Assembly (NCBI GenBank): GCA_014871385.1
Contig: CM026421.1
Location: 11,235,128 to 11,299,127 of the forward strand
Direction of reading: 5' to 3'
DNA length: 64,000 nucleotides
Source: Ceratodon purpureus
Taxonomy: Eukaryota > Streptophyta > Bryopsida > Pseudoditrichales > Ditrichaceae
In this document: piece by piece, positions 24,201 to 35,600 of the stretch
Numbering within the stretch: position 1 is the first letter of the stretch
How the letters are laid out: every line of letters starts with the position of its first letter
Notes under the pieces: model-generated
The model's database searches: none
What the model saw: the letters and a program-made list of their open reading frames with translations, nothing else
What the model was told of the DNA's origin: nothing
Position numbers and translations under genes: made by a program

Positions 24201-25587
24201 TGGAGCTTGCTTCGATTCTGCCATCGAATACAAGAGAATGGTTTCTTATGCAAGAAACTTGAGCAGAATGATTTCAATAGATCCAAACACAACTTGATTG
24301 CACAATCCTTTAGAACCAGAAAGCAGAGTGACTTCGAAAACAAGCAAATGGAAAACTAGATATGAATGCATTGAAAATCAACCAAGTTTAATCTATCCAT
24401 ATCGGTTCAATATGAAATATATTGCACCTATATACGTTGCAGCGTCATTGCCCAGTTGCTTCTTTTCCAGGATCTGCCTAAACAGCTTAAAGATGATCAA
24501 TAAAAATTTGAGTAAACCAAATAAAAACAAAAGAATGATGATTGTAAAAACAAAAGATGCAAAAGTCTCAAATGTCATGTGTACTCACTGTGCTCGGGCT
24601 AATTGATCTTCCTCGCTTTTCCTCGGTTGTGTTCGGTTGGTTTTCTGCACCAAAGCCAAACACACAAGGTTTTGTTCCATTCAGTAAAGCTACCAAAACA
24701 CACCATTTTGAAAGAGCACGAGATGGTAATCTGATTTTCCACGAAAGAACTACATCACCGTAGTCCTTAAAAACAACTCAGTGCAGAAAAAATCAAGCCT
24801 CCAAATAAACAATCGTGAACACGAATAAGCAATCCAACCTTGTTCTTCTTCTCAGGTTGACGACCAAATCCGGCCTTGTCTCCTTCCGCAGCTCGGATGC
24901 TGTAATCTCTCCGAATGCCATGCCTTAGATTCCAAGTACCAGTTGAAGGCACAACTCTATTAAAGAATTTCAACAATCCACCACTCCTGTAGCCGAGCTG
25001 GCCCACATTCCCCTCAAACCTGTACACCTGACATAACCCATGCAGAATCAGGATGATGAAGACGAAGATACATAAAACCAAGAAGAAACGCGCAATTCAG
25101 AAACATAACCATACAAGATAACGTTCATTATACAATGTGGAGACCCAACTGTTACGTGCTTCAGAGAATTGCCTCCCTCCGAGGCAAGCCAAAACAATGT
25201 CACACAAATTCTCTCGAAACCCTAAAGCCATCAACCACATAATGGGTACAACAATAGTGTCTATCCACACCGGCTCATGATTCCCGTGTCACGCTACCCA
25301 CCATATCCTTAAAATTTGCACCCTAGTATTGCAAAAATGTAGAATTCGACCTCATGAATCGTCTAGAATATACTTGTGCGGTCTGAGCTTCACGCAATGT
25401 TTGTCTATACCCCCTGAGCCAGCGTCCACTGAAGCACCTACTCTGTTCGGTTGCCCAAACTCCTAGTTCAAGATCCAGCTACAAGATGTGTATGCAAGCA
25501 GAGGTCAGTTACCTGTGAAGCGTCCGCTAGAGCACGAGCACACGTGCAGTGGAGAATGCAGTGAGGGGAGGAGACCCCGAGCGCCAT
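21295..25587 (-). CDS. Chloroplast-targeted TPR membrane protein
   Basis: About 16 short exons can be joined without a stop. Checked borders include exon 1 (25513-25587), exon 2 (24839-25027) and the last two (21486-21542, 21295-21354, TAA 21295-21297). The product is about 465 residues. The N-terminus is Ser/Arg-rich and weakly acidic, as a plastid transit peptide should be. A charged stretch (EDDFEERLAEIRK) follows, then one membrane segment (IGIGVAAVVFALIF, near residue 197), the sequence TLGDFLPSGS, and several TPR-like helical repeats (GVTYAELGEYSKS, LLGEVRYEAGDYAGS, LLKDQGKASDAERLF) to the C-terminus. This matches the plant family of Arabidopsis At2g37400 and SLOW GREEN 1-like thylakoid-associated TPR proteins. 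Known: TPRs bind partner proteins. The precise role here is not known. Divergent from SHOC1. Confidence 0.85.
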
Positions 25588-26400
25588 AGCTGCCCAATTC
25601 TCAAGCAAGCCGAAGCATTCCTGCGCAGTGCTACAAAGCAGACCCTGTTGCTTGACACTCCAAACCCCAAAACCTTAAAACCTGTCGCTTTCCACTCTTA
25701 CCTGAAAACATGGAGAAGTGAACTTTTTCTTATCCTAGCCGAGGTATCGCCGTCGATATAAGCGTAGTATCACTCGGTCTAAACATGGTATCGGACTAGT
25801 ATCACACAGGTATCAATCGTGATGTCCAGGGAGTGAAGTGCCGCAAGTGTTGTGAGTTCTCGCACCTTCAAGTTTTGCAAACACTCGATCGAAGCTATGG
25901 TGCGCTTGCGGTGATTGTTGTTGTGGTGTCGTTGCTGTGTTGTATGGAGGCTGCGCTCTGCTCTGCTCTGTTCTTCCCAAGCTTCTCTTCTACGGTTTCT
26001 GCTTCGTGACCCCCGGGGCTTTTCGGAAGGAGGATTGGCGTCTCCAGGAGTTAATTAATTCGTGACAGACCGTGAGGATCTTAATTAAATGCGCCTTGTG
26101 AGAGGTTTCGTTTGCGTGATTTATCATTTCGGTTGTGGAGAGGCGGTGGTTTTAGAGTGTAGGCGTGTGCGTGTGGAAGTGGAGTTTTCTCTGGCGGGGT
26201 GAGCGGTGTGTTGAAGTGTGTGATTTCTTGGAGACGTCTTTAGTTTCGTCTCATGGAGTGGTTGCTGTGGCGGTTGATGTCGTTTTGTTTTGTTGAAGAA
26301 AGAATGCGTGAGTTAGTTAGGTTTGTGATTACAATGTGAGGAGCACAGGAGTACGAGTGTAAGAGGTGTTTTGAGTTGCAGCTGTTCGTGTGGACTAGCC
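25588..26400. promoter_or_regulatory. Divergent intergenic promoter region
   Basis: The 813 bases between the start codons of the TPR gene (minus) and the SHOC1-like gene (plus) must hold both promoters and 5' leaders. The SHOC1 side (about 25,900-26,400) is G/T-rich with many GTG words. No obvious TATA box was seen on either side. Confidence 0.6.
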
Positions 26401-29400
26401 ATGGCGCGAATACGGTTTAAGTGTCCTAGTATAAACCGCGGCGTGGTTTCTTCTGAGATTGCAGAGGAGAATTATCAGAAGAGTCTTCTGCCTGAAAGAG
26501 ATGATCTGTTAGCTGCTGAAGAAACGATATGCAGTAATGGCAACGGGGAGGGAAGTGAAACCTTGGCTCTGGAGGTGTTTAGAAAGTGTATGCAGGTCAT
26601 TCAGAGTGATGATAACCCGGCCATGGGTGTCGATGTGTCATACCCGACGTGGATTGCAGAGAAGCTGATGTTGCAACTTCTCCCAGAGCCGTTAGTAAGT
26701 TTTGCTTCGGGTGGCGGAGAGGTTTTGATTCGACCTGTGGAAGCGTGTGTCTGGTTTGAGGACGAGACGTCGACAATCGCCTCAACGACGTGTGATTCAG
26801 GAGGCTTTTTGATGGTGCAAGAAATGGAGTTCGATGTAGAGGATCTGTTCTGCAAGCTGGAAGGGCAACGCAAGAAACTCCTAGTGGAATCGTCATCGCC
26901 TGTGGACAGTGACGTTAGTGAAGATTTCAGGAAATTAAAGGTTTGCTCTAGACTTTGAATTAAAGAGAAGTATAGCCTTGCTAGTTATTATAATCTATTA
27001 AGAAACTGAAGGAGAGGACTGTAATCTTCTGAATCTCGCATTAACAAAATTAGGGAAGTATTAGGTACCTTGGATAAAAATGCGCAGGCTCGTGTCTGGA
27101 GTATCTTGCCAAATTACCACGTACACACACGTTTGTGTTGCTAACGACGCTGTTGGAGTTGCCGATTGCCATAATGAAATATTATTCATTAACTTTGATA
27201 CCTTTTTAACACTTGAAACGTACTTCACAACATTTGAACTACCAAGAACGACTAAATTAACGCAATACCTTTGAAGAATATGTACTGAAATTGGAATCCA
27301 ATTATGTAATCTAGATATCTTTGTCGGCCAGCTTAAGTTATCTCCTGTCATGTACAGGTGCAAGACTTTGAAACCGCGCCTGTATCATTCCCGCTTAGTT
27401 CTAGTCAAGAGACTAGGTCACAGAAATCGATTCAGGGGCTCGGTGGTGCGGTCCTCCAGACCACCTCAGAAGTTGCGGATTGCAGGGTTGCAGTCAAGCC
27501 GTTTGAGGCCCCAGCTTATGACAGTGGAATGTGGAATTTCCCTGAAATGTCGGATTTGGAAATTGTGGAACCCTGTACTATACCTATGATCCTGAATCCG
27601 AGGGCCGAGTACGATTGTGAAGTTCTAAGTGACGACCTATCTTGCCTGCTCGACAGCTCTGGCGCCACACCTTCCATGTTAGACGAACTTGCTCCAGACC
27701 TTGGAATTGCAACGCAGTTTCCTCAAGAAAGAGGTCCTTGTTCTGTTTCTGTATGTAACACCTTGCTGGAAGATCCTAGTATAGATTCAAGTATTAGGGC
27801 GATGAAACCCCTACAGACCCAAAACTTGTCTGAGAATCTGAAGATCATTAAGAACGACCGATTTGAGCAGAGTCCAAGAGTAAAGGATTTGTCATGTGAC
27901 CGTCACGTGAAATCAACATCAAACTCCGGAGTGACGTTCGTGGATTTAACCGGTGCAGATGGTTTCTCTCCTAGCGATTTGATAGCAAATGACACTGAAG
28001 AAAATAGTGGAATATTCAGAAATCAGGAGCGTCGACTCCCGGGTGGAACAGGAATTTCTCTATCCGCCTCGACGCTTAAGTCTATGGTTTCCCTGTGCAC
28101 TGCAGCAAAAAACGACAACTCAGATAATTCCACATTGTCAGATGAGAAAACGCAATGCTCAACTGCTCCTCCGCCATCTTTCTTAAAATTTAACTCCACC
28201 AGAAGTGTCGGCGTTTTATTGCCTACGAACGAGAAGCATGTTTACAAAGAAGTAATCAGCCGTAAACAAAGTTCAGAATCTAATCCAAAAGTAAGTACTT
28301 GCCATTTGAAGTCTCTTCTGAAATAGTTGCAGCATTTTCTTATGCCGTGAACTTATAAGCTCACAAAATTAATTCCAACCGTCAAAGTTTTGAGTGACAG
28401 CTTTTTCCCTTGCTTTTCAAAAGACTTGGCTGCAAGCTCTTGAAACTGTATCCACCATTAGTCCTTGAGAATCAGCATATATTACAGGTCGTAACTCTAG
28501 AGAGTGAACTCTTCAAGAAGTTGCTTTGTAGCTCCTGGTTTATAACGACTGTATACACTGAGAAATCTATGACAATTAATAATCGTGATAACCCTAATCG
28601 TGCCTGTTATAAAGCAGAATTTTGAGCGTAGACAGAACTCTACTAGACAAGGAATAACTCGTCGTGACTTGGAGGCAATCCATAGTCAACGAAGAGGGCC
28701 AACACCACTTGCTGCAGCTTCTTTTGAAGAAATTCCCCAGGCAGTCACAGCACCGCCTTCTTCGGCGGCTACAGCACCTTCACAACACCCAAAGAATGAA
28801 CAGTTGTTCGGCGATAAATGCTCAGGATCACGAGAGGTGAAGATGATGAAGAGGAAACCTCTTGTCATAGTCGCTGCAAATGTAATGGAACCAGATGGAC
28901 CTATTCTTCCACGAAGGAGAAGTTCCTATCAGAGGATACTTGCGCTTGAGAATGAACAACTGCAAGTGGTGGAAAGAGAACGTCATCTTCCCGTCGATTT
29001 AATTCTAAGCCCATCAACATGCTTGATTGTTTACACAGCAGCAAAAATGAAACTGAATTGGGATCCCAGTTTCGTCTACAAGGAATGCTCTGCCTTCATT
29101 GCTGACATCATTGTCAATTGTCAGATGAAGGCTATGAGTTTCTCTTTCGGAAAATGCTACATGGTGCGTTGTTCTACCTCGGTTGAGATGCAAGCTGAAG
29201 CCTTGACACTGTCCTTTGAAGTTCAACTATGCTGGAATAACTGATGAGTACTGATTGGTATTCTATGCTTCTTTAATAGATGTAGTACTGGCCATTTTCC
29301 TCTATACTATGAGGTACATGTTCTGATTAAACGTGCCCAATGATGTAGGTTTTCGAAGGAGAGCCCGCATTCACCTCGTTTATTCTACAAGCGACGCCAA

Positions 29401-30608
29401 AGTTGGCCGTAGCTGCTGCTGGTTTTGGCATGCAAGTACAGTGCTTCGTCTCCGGGAGCCCACAGTGCACTGAAGATATCGCTTTGATGTGTATCGAAAG
29501 GGTGAGGAAGAAGGCCAAGAGGCCTTATCCATTATTGATGTCAGAATGTGAAAACGATGACGAACTATTTCTTGAACAGTTCGCCTCGTTAAATCCCCTG
29601 GCTGCACATGCTATCCTATGTCTTAATCGGGACCTCAATGTTCCACTCTCAAAGTTTATGCTCTTGTCGCACGACGCCATGGCAGATGCTCTTCAAGGCT
29701 TTGAGGTGCCAGCAGAAAGCTTGAGATTGTTCAAGTTACAGAGCGAATACAGAAAATTAAAGGAAGGACAAGGGCCAAGAGGTACCATGCGTCCGGAAGA
29801 AACGTATCCAGACAATTTCCCTTTTCTCCCACTAGCCTCCAGCGGAATCGATGACTTCGAAACAACATTCAACGACAGCTCAGGAAGAGGTGGCTATAGA
29901 AACCCATTCTGTCCCAATCTTGATCGAATTTTTGAAATGGATCCACTAGGTGATGGCCCAACAAATGAGGAACACATCGCCTTCAGTCCTCCTTTGCACC
30001 CTGCTTTCCAGTTGGATCCCAAATTCGATGAAGATTTTACACCAGAGAGATGTTTCAAATTCTGGGATGATCCCTACCAACTGTCTGAATGTGAACACTC
30101 TCCCGTCGAACCATGGCTCGAAGAAAGACCTACACAACGGCCAACTACGCAACGCAACAGCAATCGGTCGCAGAAGCCTGGGTATGTACAGAGTTGTCTA
30201 GATGACTGGATTGAGAAAATGAAACGAGCTAAAAGTGACCCCAATTGTACGAAGCAGGAATCCGAGAGCGAGTTTCTCAACCTGGCAAAAGCAACAATAC
30301 CTTCACAGGCTCTTCATCAGAAGGACTTTTTCCCAACTTTGAACTTCGAACTCCATGGGCAGGAGAAGGTACTAAGCACAATTAATACAACCCCTGCGAA
30401 GCGAGCAGCTTCAGCCCTTGATCTTTTCCGTCACCAAAAGGGCATATCCCGCCCACTGCAGAAGAAACTCAAACCACTATCCCGCCCTCCCCATCTCCGC
30501 TCCACCGTGGTTGACGTTACCTCTATCCAGGCAGCGCAAGCACACTTATCGAAGCGCTTCTGCTTCAAGCCCGTGACCAACCCGTCGAGGTTTTCCCGCT
30601 CTTCCTGA
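26401..30608 (+). CDS. SHOC1: SHOC1/ZIP2-type XPF-like meiotic protein
   Basis: Four exons (26401-26940, 27358-28290, 28618-29163, 29349-30608), all phase 0 with GT-AG borders, give 1,092 residues. Seen: a segment LPVDLILSPSTCLIVYTAAK (about residue 616), a strand VFEGEPAFTSFI (674), and a helix-hairpin-helix-like segment FASLNPLAAHAIL (about 750). These follow the order of the degenerate XPF nuclease and HhH domains of SHORTAGE IN CHIASMATA 1. The ERKxxxD nuclease signature is absent, as in the family. Known: SHOC1 pairs with the ERCC1-like PTD and acts in the ZMM group to form class I crossovers at meiosis. The N-terminal half is poorly conserved, and the chain is shorter than the roughly 1,600 residues of Arabidopsis. 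The gap between exons 2 and 3 could hide a small exon at about 28,424-28,488, but its frame has a stop. Confidence 0.8.
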
Positions 30609-31863
30609 ACCTAAACCTTTCCGAAGCCCTAGTTTAACCCGTGTGGAACAGGGTACATCATGTCAGACACGGAGTTCGAATTACTGAAATCAGGGGTTGA
30701 ATTTGGAATCAGGACAATATTCTTGATTTTCTGAGCTCTCATGAGCCATATCTGGCAAGTACACTCCATTTTGGTTTCCACTTTGATCGAAGTGGGTCGA
30801 ACGTTCGAACAGGTGCAATTGTAGTTTAAACTGCTAGATGCTGGATACTGTACATCACTGTAGCAAAAGATTCCCGTGCTCCCGGTTTCAACTCTCTATT
30901 GAAGTACTCGTTATATGGTGGCGATTCGGATTAGTACAGAGCATGGTGCCACAGGCACCGTTTTTTGCAATGCCAACATTTCTGGAGAAGTCCGGAGGAG
31001 CCCTCCGTTGCTCCATTCCAACGAACACTAACTTACTCTTGTTCCTGTGCAAGCTCAGAAAGTTCATAACGGATTGAACATTGAACTATGGCTGCATCAG
31101 TGGGAACATGATTGACCCCACCAGACTGTCCATGGGTAACAGGTAAATCAGGATATTCAATGTTCATTGAATTGCCCCAGAGTGAGATCTCACTATCCAA
31201 TGCCCATGGCCCATTCCCCATTGCTCCTTTCACAGTATCACATGCGACTTGAATGTCACATACCATCTGAATCATGTGACAACATTTACTCCCACTTCTC
31301 ACATATTTCTGTAAATCCCAAATTCCAATAAAAGGTCAGTTCCCCCTTACTCCTCAGGTTCAATAAATTCTAAAACTCTCGTAAAAAACCAAAACAGACG
31401 TCATTCAACTCAACTCCTCACACACTCCCAAACAGGTTACCATCGAAATAAAAAACCACCCTCCTAATCAAGCCCAACAACAGTGGATTAACCAGATTAG
31501 AATTAGCCAGGTGTGACCCCCCATACCCAGTAACGAACGTTGCTATGGCATCATCACATCCAATAAGTCCCCTTCCCAACCCTCCTCAACCCAAACCCCC
31601 ACAAATGTACTCCTCCCCTACATATGAACTGAACCCGGAACAGCAGTGATGCTCATCTCCCTCCCTCCCAAATATGTGATGCCACAGCCTCCCTTCTCAA
31701 CACAGAAGAGAAGCCCGGGTGATGAACATTTGAACGGGCAACAAACACTCAACTCAACTCCACTCCCTCACTCCCATTCTCGCTTCTCCTCTCTCTGCTT
31801 TCCCCTAATAACATAGTACTTCTCACATAGCCTAAACTCATCACTTCCCCTTCCAACAAGTGC

Positions 31864-31864
31864 C

Positions 31865-31898
<34 letters not shown>
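31864..31898. repeat. (CTGT)n microsatellite
   Basis: About nine uninterrupted CTGT units, in the upstream region of AUG6. Confidence 0.95.
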
Positions 31899-31899
<1 letters not shown>

Positions 31900-32300
31900 A
31901 TCAATGCTACACTGACTGACTGAAGCTGCTAACTTGTGTGTAAACTCACTCCCATCTCTTCCACCTCGCCCTGCTCTTGACATGAGTAATTAACCAGCGC
32001 CGCATAGGCGTCTCTTCAGCCCCAGTGTCACATCAACTTCAATTCAGCTCCTCCGTGTTCCATCATCAACTGGTGCCCAGCTGAGAAAGACCAGTGGGCG
32101 AAGCATGTGTATACAATTTCGGAGGTGAGGTGGGTGAGGCGGCGGCCAGGAAGGAGGCGATAGAGAAGCTGGCATTCAGTGGGAGGAGAGGAGAGGAGGG
32201 AGGGTATGGGAGGTTTGTGAGAGTGTTTTGGTGATGGCGGGGGTAGGATGTCGACGCAGGGAAGTCCAGTTCGGCATTGGGGAGCAGGTGATGGGAGAGG

Positions 32301-32327
32301 TGTGAGTGAGTGAGTGAGTGAGTGAGG
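32301..32327. repeat. (GTGA)n microsatellite
   Basis: About six GTGA units in the probable AUG6 leader. Confidence 0.95.
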
Positions 32328-32648
32328 AGCTTGGTTGTGCACAGCAGGTGGAGAGGAGAGGCGGAGTGTGTTCTTGGCGTGGTTGAGGGATGGCGTTTTC
32401 TGATGCGGCGCTGGATCCTGAGACGGGCAGATCTCGAGGCGGGATGGAATTTGCAGGGCGGTGAGGGCATGTGTGTACGGATCGTGAGCTCCGGATGTGA
32501 TATGTTTGGGGTATGAGGAGGTCTAGCGAGGAGGATGGAATTGGCCTCGCGTGCGGGTCGTGGGGTTTGAGCCAGTGGGGGGTGCTGGAGAGGCGCGGGG
32601 ATAGTTTTGGTGGGAGGTGGTGCTGCTGTGTGCGGTGAGTAGGAGACT

Positions 32649-35600
32649 ATGGACGTCGCGCTGAAGGAGAAGGATAGGGAGAGAGAGAAAGAGAATGCCG
32701 ATCGAGACCGGGAGCGGGAGAAAGAAAAGGAGAAGGAAGGCGATGTGGAGGCTGCGTTGTATGCGAACTGTCTCCTGCTTGGCCTTGATCCTACTGTTCT
32801 TGGACCCGGAGCTGGCATGCGAGCTGGCTTGTTCCGGCACTCCAACCCTCGTCTTGGTGAAGCGCTGCTTCACTTTCTCATGTGCGCATTGAGGGGTCCA
32901 AGCCTCTCGGCTAAGGTACTTCTGCCCCTTTCTTGTGTGTGTGTAGCTGATCCGCTTCCTTTCTTTCCTCAGCCCCTCGTTTCTCCTGAATTCACATTGA
33001 TATCGTCACTTCCATCCCTCTAGAATCTTTCATGTTGAATTGTTCCCCCTCACTTCGTACGCTGTAATCTGGCTACTGCCTTGACTGCAAGGTTTTGAGT
33101 TTCTCGCCGTCTATTAATCCCACCACTGCCCCAAGGGAACCTAACTGACTATATGTAGAATCCCTAAGGCCGACTGCACTATGGATGCCGGGATTAGGTT
33201 TGCAGCATGGTTTCACTAAGTGACTCTCAAGAGTGATTGCAGCGACTGGGTGTGCTTATGAATACCATTTCTGTGATCCGAATTAGGGTTTTGGTGTTGT
33301 GGTTTAGCTAGATGTAGACTCAAGCGCCTCAGTCGATCCAATGTTGATCTGATTTTTCGTAGTTCTATTTTCAACCGTTTGCCTATGATAGATTCCCTTG
33401 CAACCCACTTAGTCGGCTCAACCGATTTTGCCTTTGTTCGAGTACTGTTTATCTCGTAGAATACAAGCATTCTGAATGCCGAATTTCATATGTATGGGGC
33501 TCTGATTTCTGATGTAAGGAACTGCTCATGAACAGGACTTTGCTGGAGTGTGGCCTATTTTTGATGCTGCTCAGTCTCGTGATTTTCGCAAAGTAAGCTT
33601 TCAAAATTATCACTCACTCTGTCTGCTTGCAGTGTTCTAGGTCTAAAGGTGATTTTTCTAAGTGTTCTTTAGATTAACGATGGTAATCGCCTTTTTGCGA
33701 AACGATCCGCTTATTTTACATCTTCTGTCCTTTCTCGAACTGGTATGTAGTACGAGATTTCTCTGTGGTCAATGCGGAATATCTCATTTTCCAGTTCATT
33801 TACTGCATGAGGTAACTGACAATTCTGTCGTAATCCAGGTAGTTCAGGGTTTGATCAATGAACTGGAAAGCCAAGGAGCCCTACCTCGGAGCAACTCTCG
33901 TGTCTCTTCCCTTGCCACATGCTGTGGCCAAAGGTGCAACCTCTCGCATTTTTTCTCGTACTCTTAACAATATGTCCCTAGAATTTCTGCTCTCTGTTAC
34001 GATGAGTGTTAAACATGCCATTGTTTTGCAGATTTGTAGAGCTTTTGTGGCATCTATCAGCACATGCACTGCGGGAAGTTCATAGAAGAACATTCCCAGC
34101 CGATGTAGCGGCAAATCCATTACCAGCCTCCTTGACGGAACTTGTTGGCCCAAACACTCGACCCCTGTCTCTGCTTGCTGTTACCAAGGTAGGATGAAAT
34201 ACTTGACAATGTCGATACACATTGTTTGACCATGTGGTCATCTGTGGAGCGAGAAATGGCCTAAAGTGTGATGTGCGCTGTGTCTTTGAATGACAATTTA
34301 AATCGCACGCCATCTGCATGCTCATTACATTCTTTGCCTACAGGCTCGGATCGCATTGGAACGCAAACGATTTATGAAAGGAGCTGCGCAAGCTGTGCAA
34401 AGGCAGGCAAGCTGGTCCAGCTTGGCTCATGATATGACAGCTGAGTACCGGGCTTTGTGTGCAGAAGAGGTACATGCTTACTTTTCACTCAGTCCAGGGA
34501 AGATGATGAACGCTAATGTGGCATTAATGCCATTTGGACTAAGTGTCCAAGACTTTTGAAGCATGTGCCATTAGTTGGTTAGGGACTTATGACTTGCGAA
34601 ATAAATAAATAAAATCTAGCTCCTGACCTCATTCCTGTTCTGTAGCAATAGTCTTTTCTTGTCCTTTATTATTAGTTACTGACATGTTGTGCTTACTGTT
34701 AGATTTTCAATTCTCTTTAGTCTCAACTTATCATCTTGATCTGCCTCTGACTATCTCGCTTTTCTTCATCCAGTTTTGACCTAAAGTTGTTACACTCCCG
34801 TGACTTGTTTCATTTTTTGCTTACTCTACCGTATAGAACACTCCATTGAATGTCTGTTTTGAGTTTGCAGGCTTTTCAACATCAGGAGCTGGAGAAACTA
34901 CAGGAATCAAGCGATTTCTTAGATGATGACATTCTGAATGACACGGAAGGGTTTGTGGCTCGAAAGGCAGCTCCTGTTTCAAGAGCTTCTCAGCTATGGA
35001 AAGGGATTTTATCACACTCAGGTCTGACCATAGTAAATTTTTTGGTAGACATGTAACAAGAAAATCATTTTTATCTGGTGCTTCTACTTATAAACTATTG
35101 ATGCTCTCATTTTAAAGATGGCTATTACACGTTACTCTCAGTTGTACCAGCATTGTATGCCTGATGTTCAAGGGCTTCGATAGAGCATGCGTCTGATATT
35201 AAAGAATAATGCATGATTGAGATATTGATGTTTTTTCCCTTGCAACATCTCCCCTGTTGAATGATGGCAGAAGGTGAATTTTGACAGAAGTAAAGAGTTT
35301 TAGGAATCTTTTTTAAAGATACTAACTTCATTTCACGTTTTCCAGAGAGAGTGGCAGAATTAGCATCTGGGCCTATTGAGGATCTCATTGCTCGTCGGGA
35401 ACATAGGTACTAAACTCACAATGCTCATGGCTATTTGGTTATCTTTAATGTTTCAACCACGTAACTTCAGTTGACTGTGCGGATGTCCAACTTCTTCTTG
35501 ATTTGTTGACTCTTTACATTTTTGATAGAGTAAGGTGCTACACGGACATTTACCTGCAATCCTGCGAGTTCTTCGAGTACAGTACAGTAAACTATAGAAA

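Larger units (their letters stand above)
30609..32648. other. Intergenic: 3' flank of SHOC1 and leader of AUG6
   Basis: No coding gene. The right half (about 31,700-32,648) is first C/T-rich, then strongly G-rich, and likely holds the AUG6 promoter and a long 5' leader. It contains two simple repeats, listed separately. Large open frames on the minus strand at 32,066-32,845 reflect this skew and overlap AUG6 exon 1. Confidence 0.6.

Noticed and set aside
28424..28488. Extra SHOC1 exon between exons 2 and 3
   Set aside because: Splice-like borders exist but the matching frame ends in TGA, while skipping it joins exons 2 and 3 in phase.
29946..30280. Minus-strand and alternative-frame ORFs across SHOC1 exon 4
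   Set aside because: Shadows of a 1,260-base conserved exon.
32066..32845. 259-codon minus-strand frame rich in Ser, Pro and Phe
   Set aside because: It overlaps the conserved first exon of AUG6 antisense and its composition simply mirrors the purine-rich plus strand.
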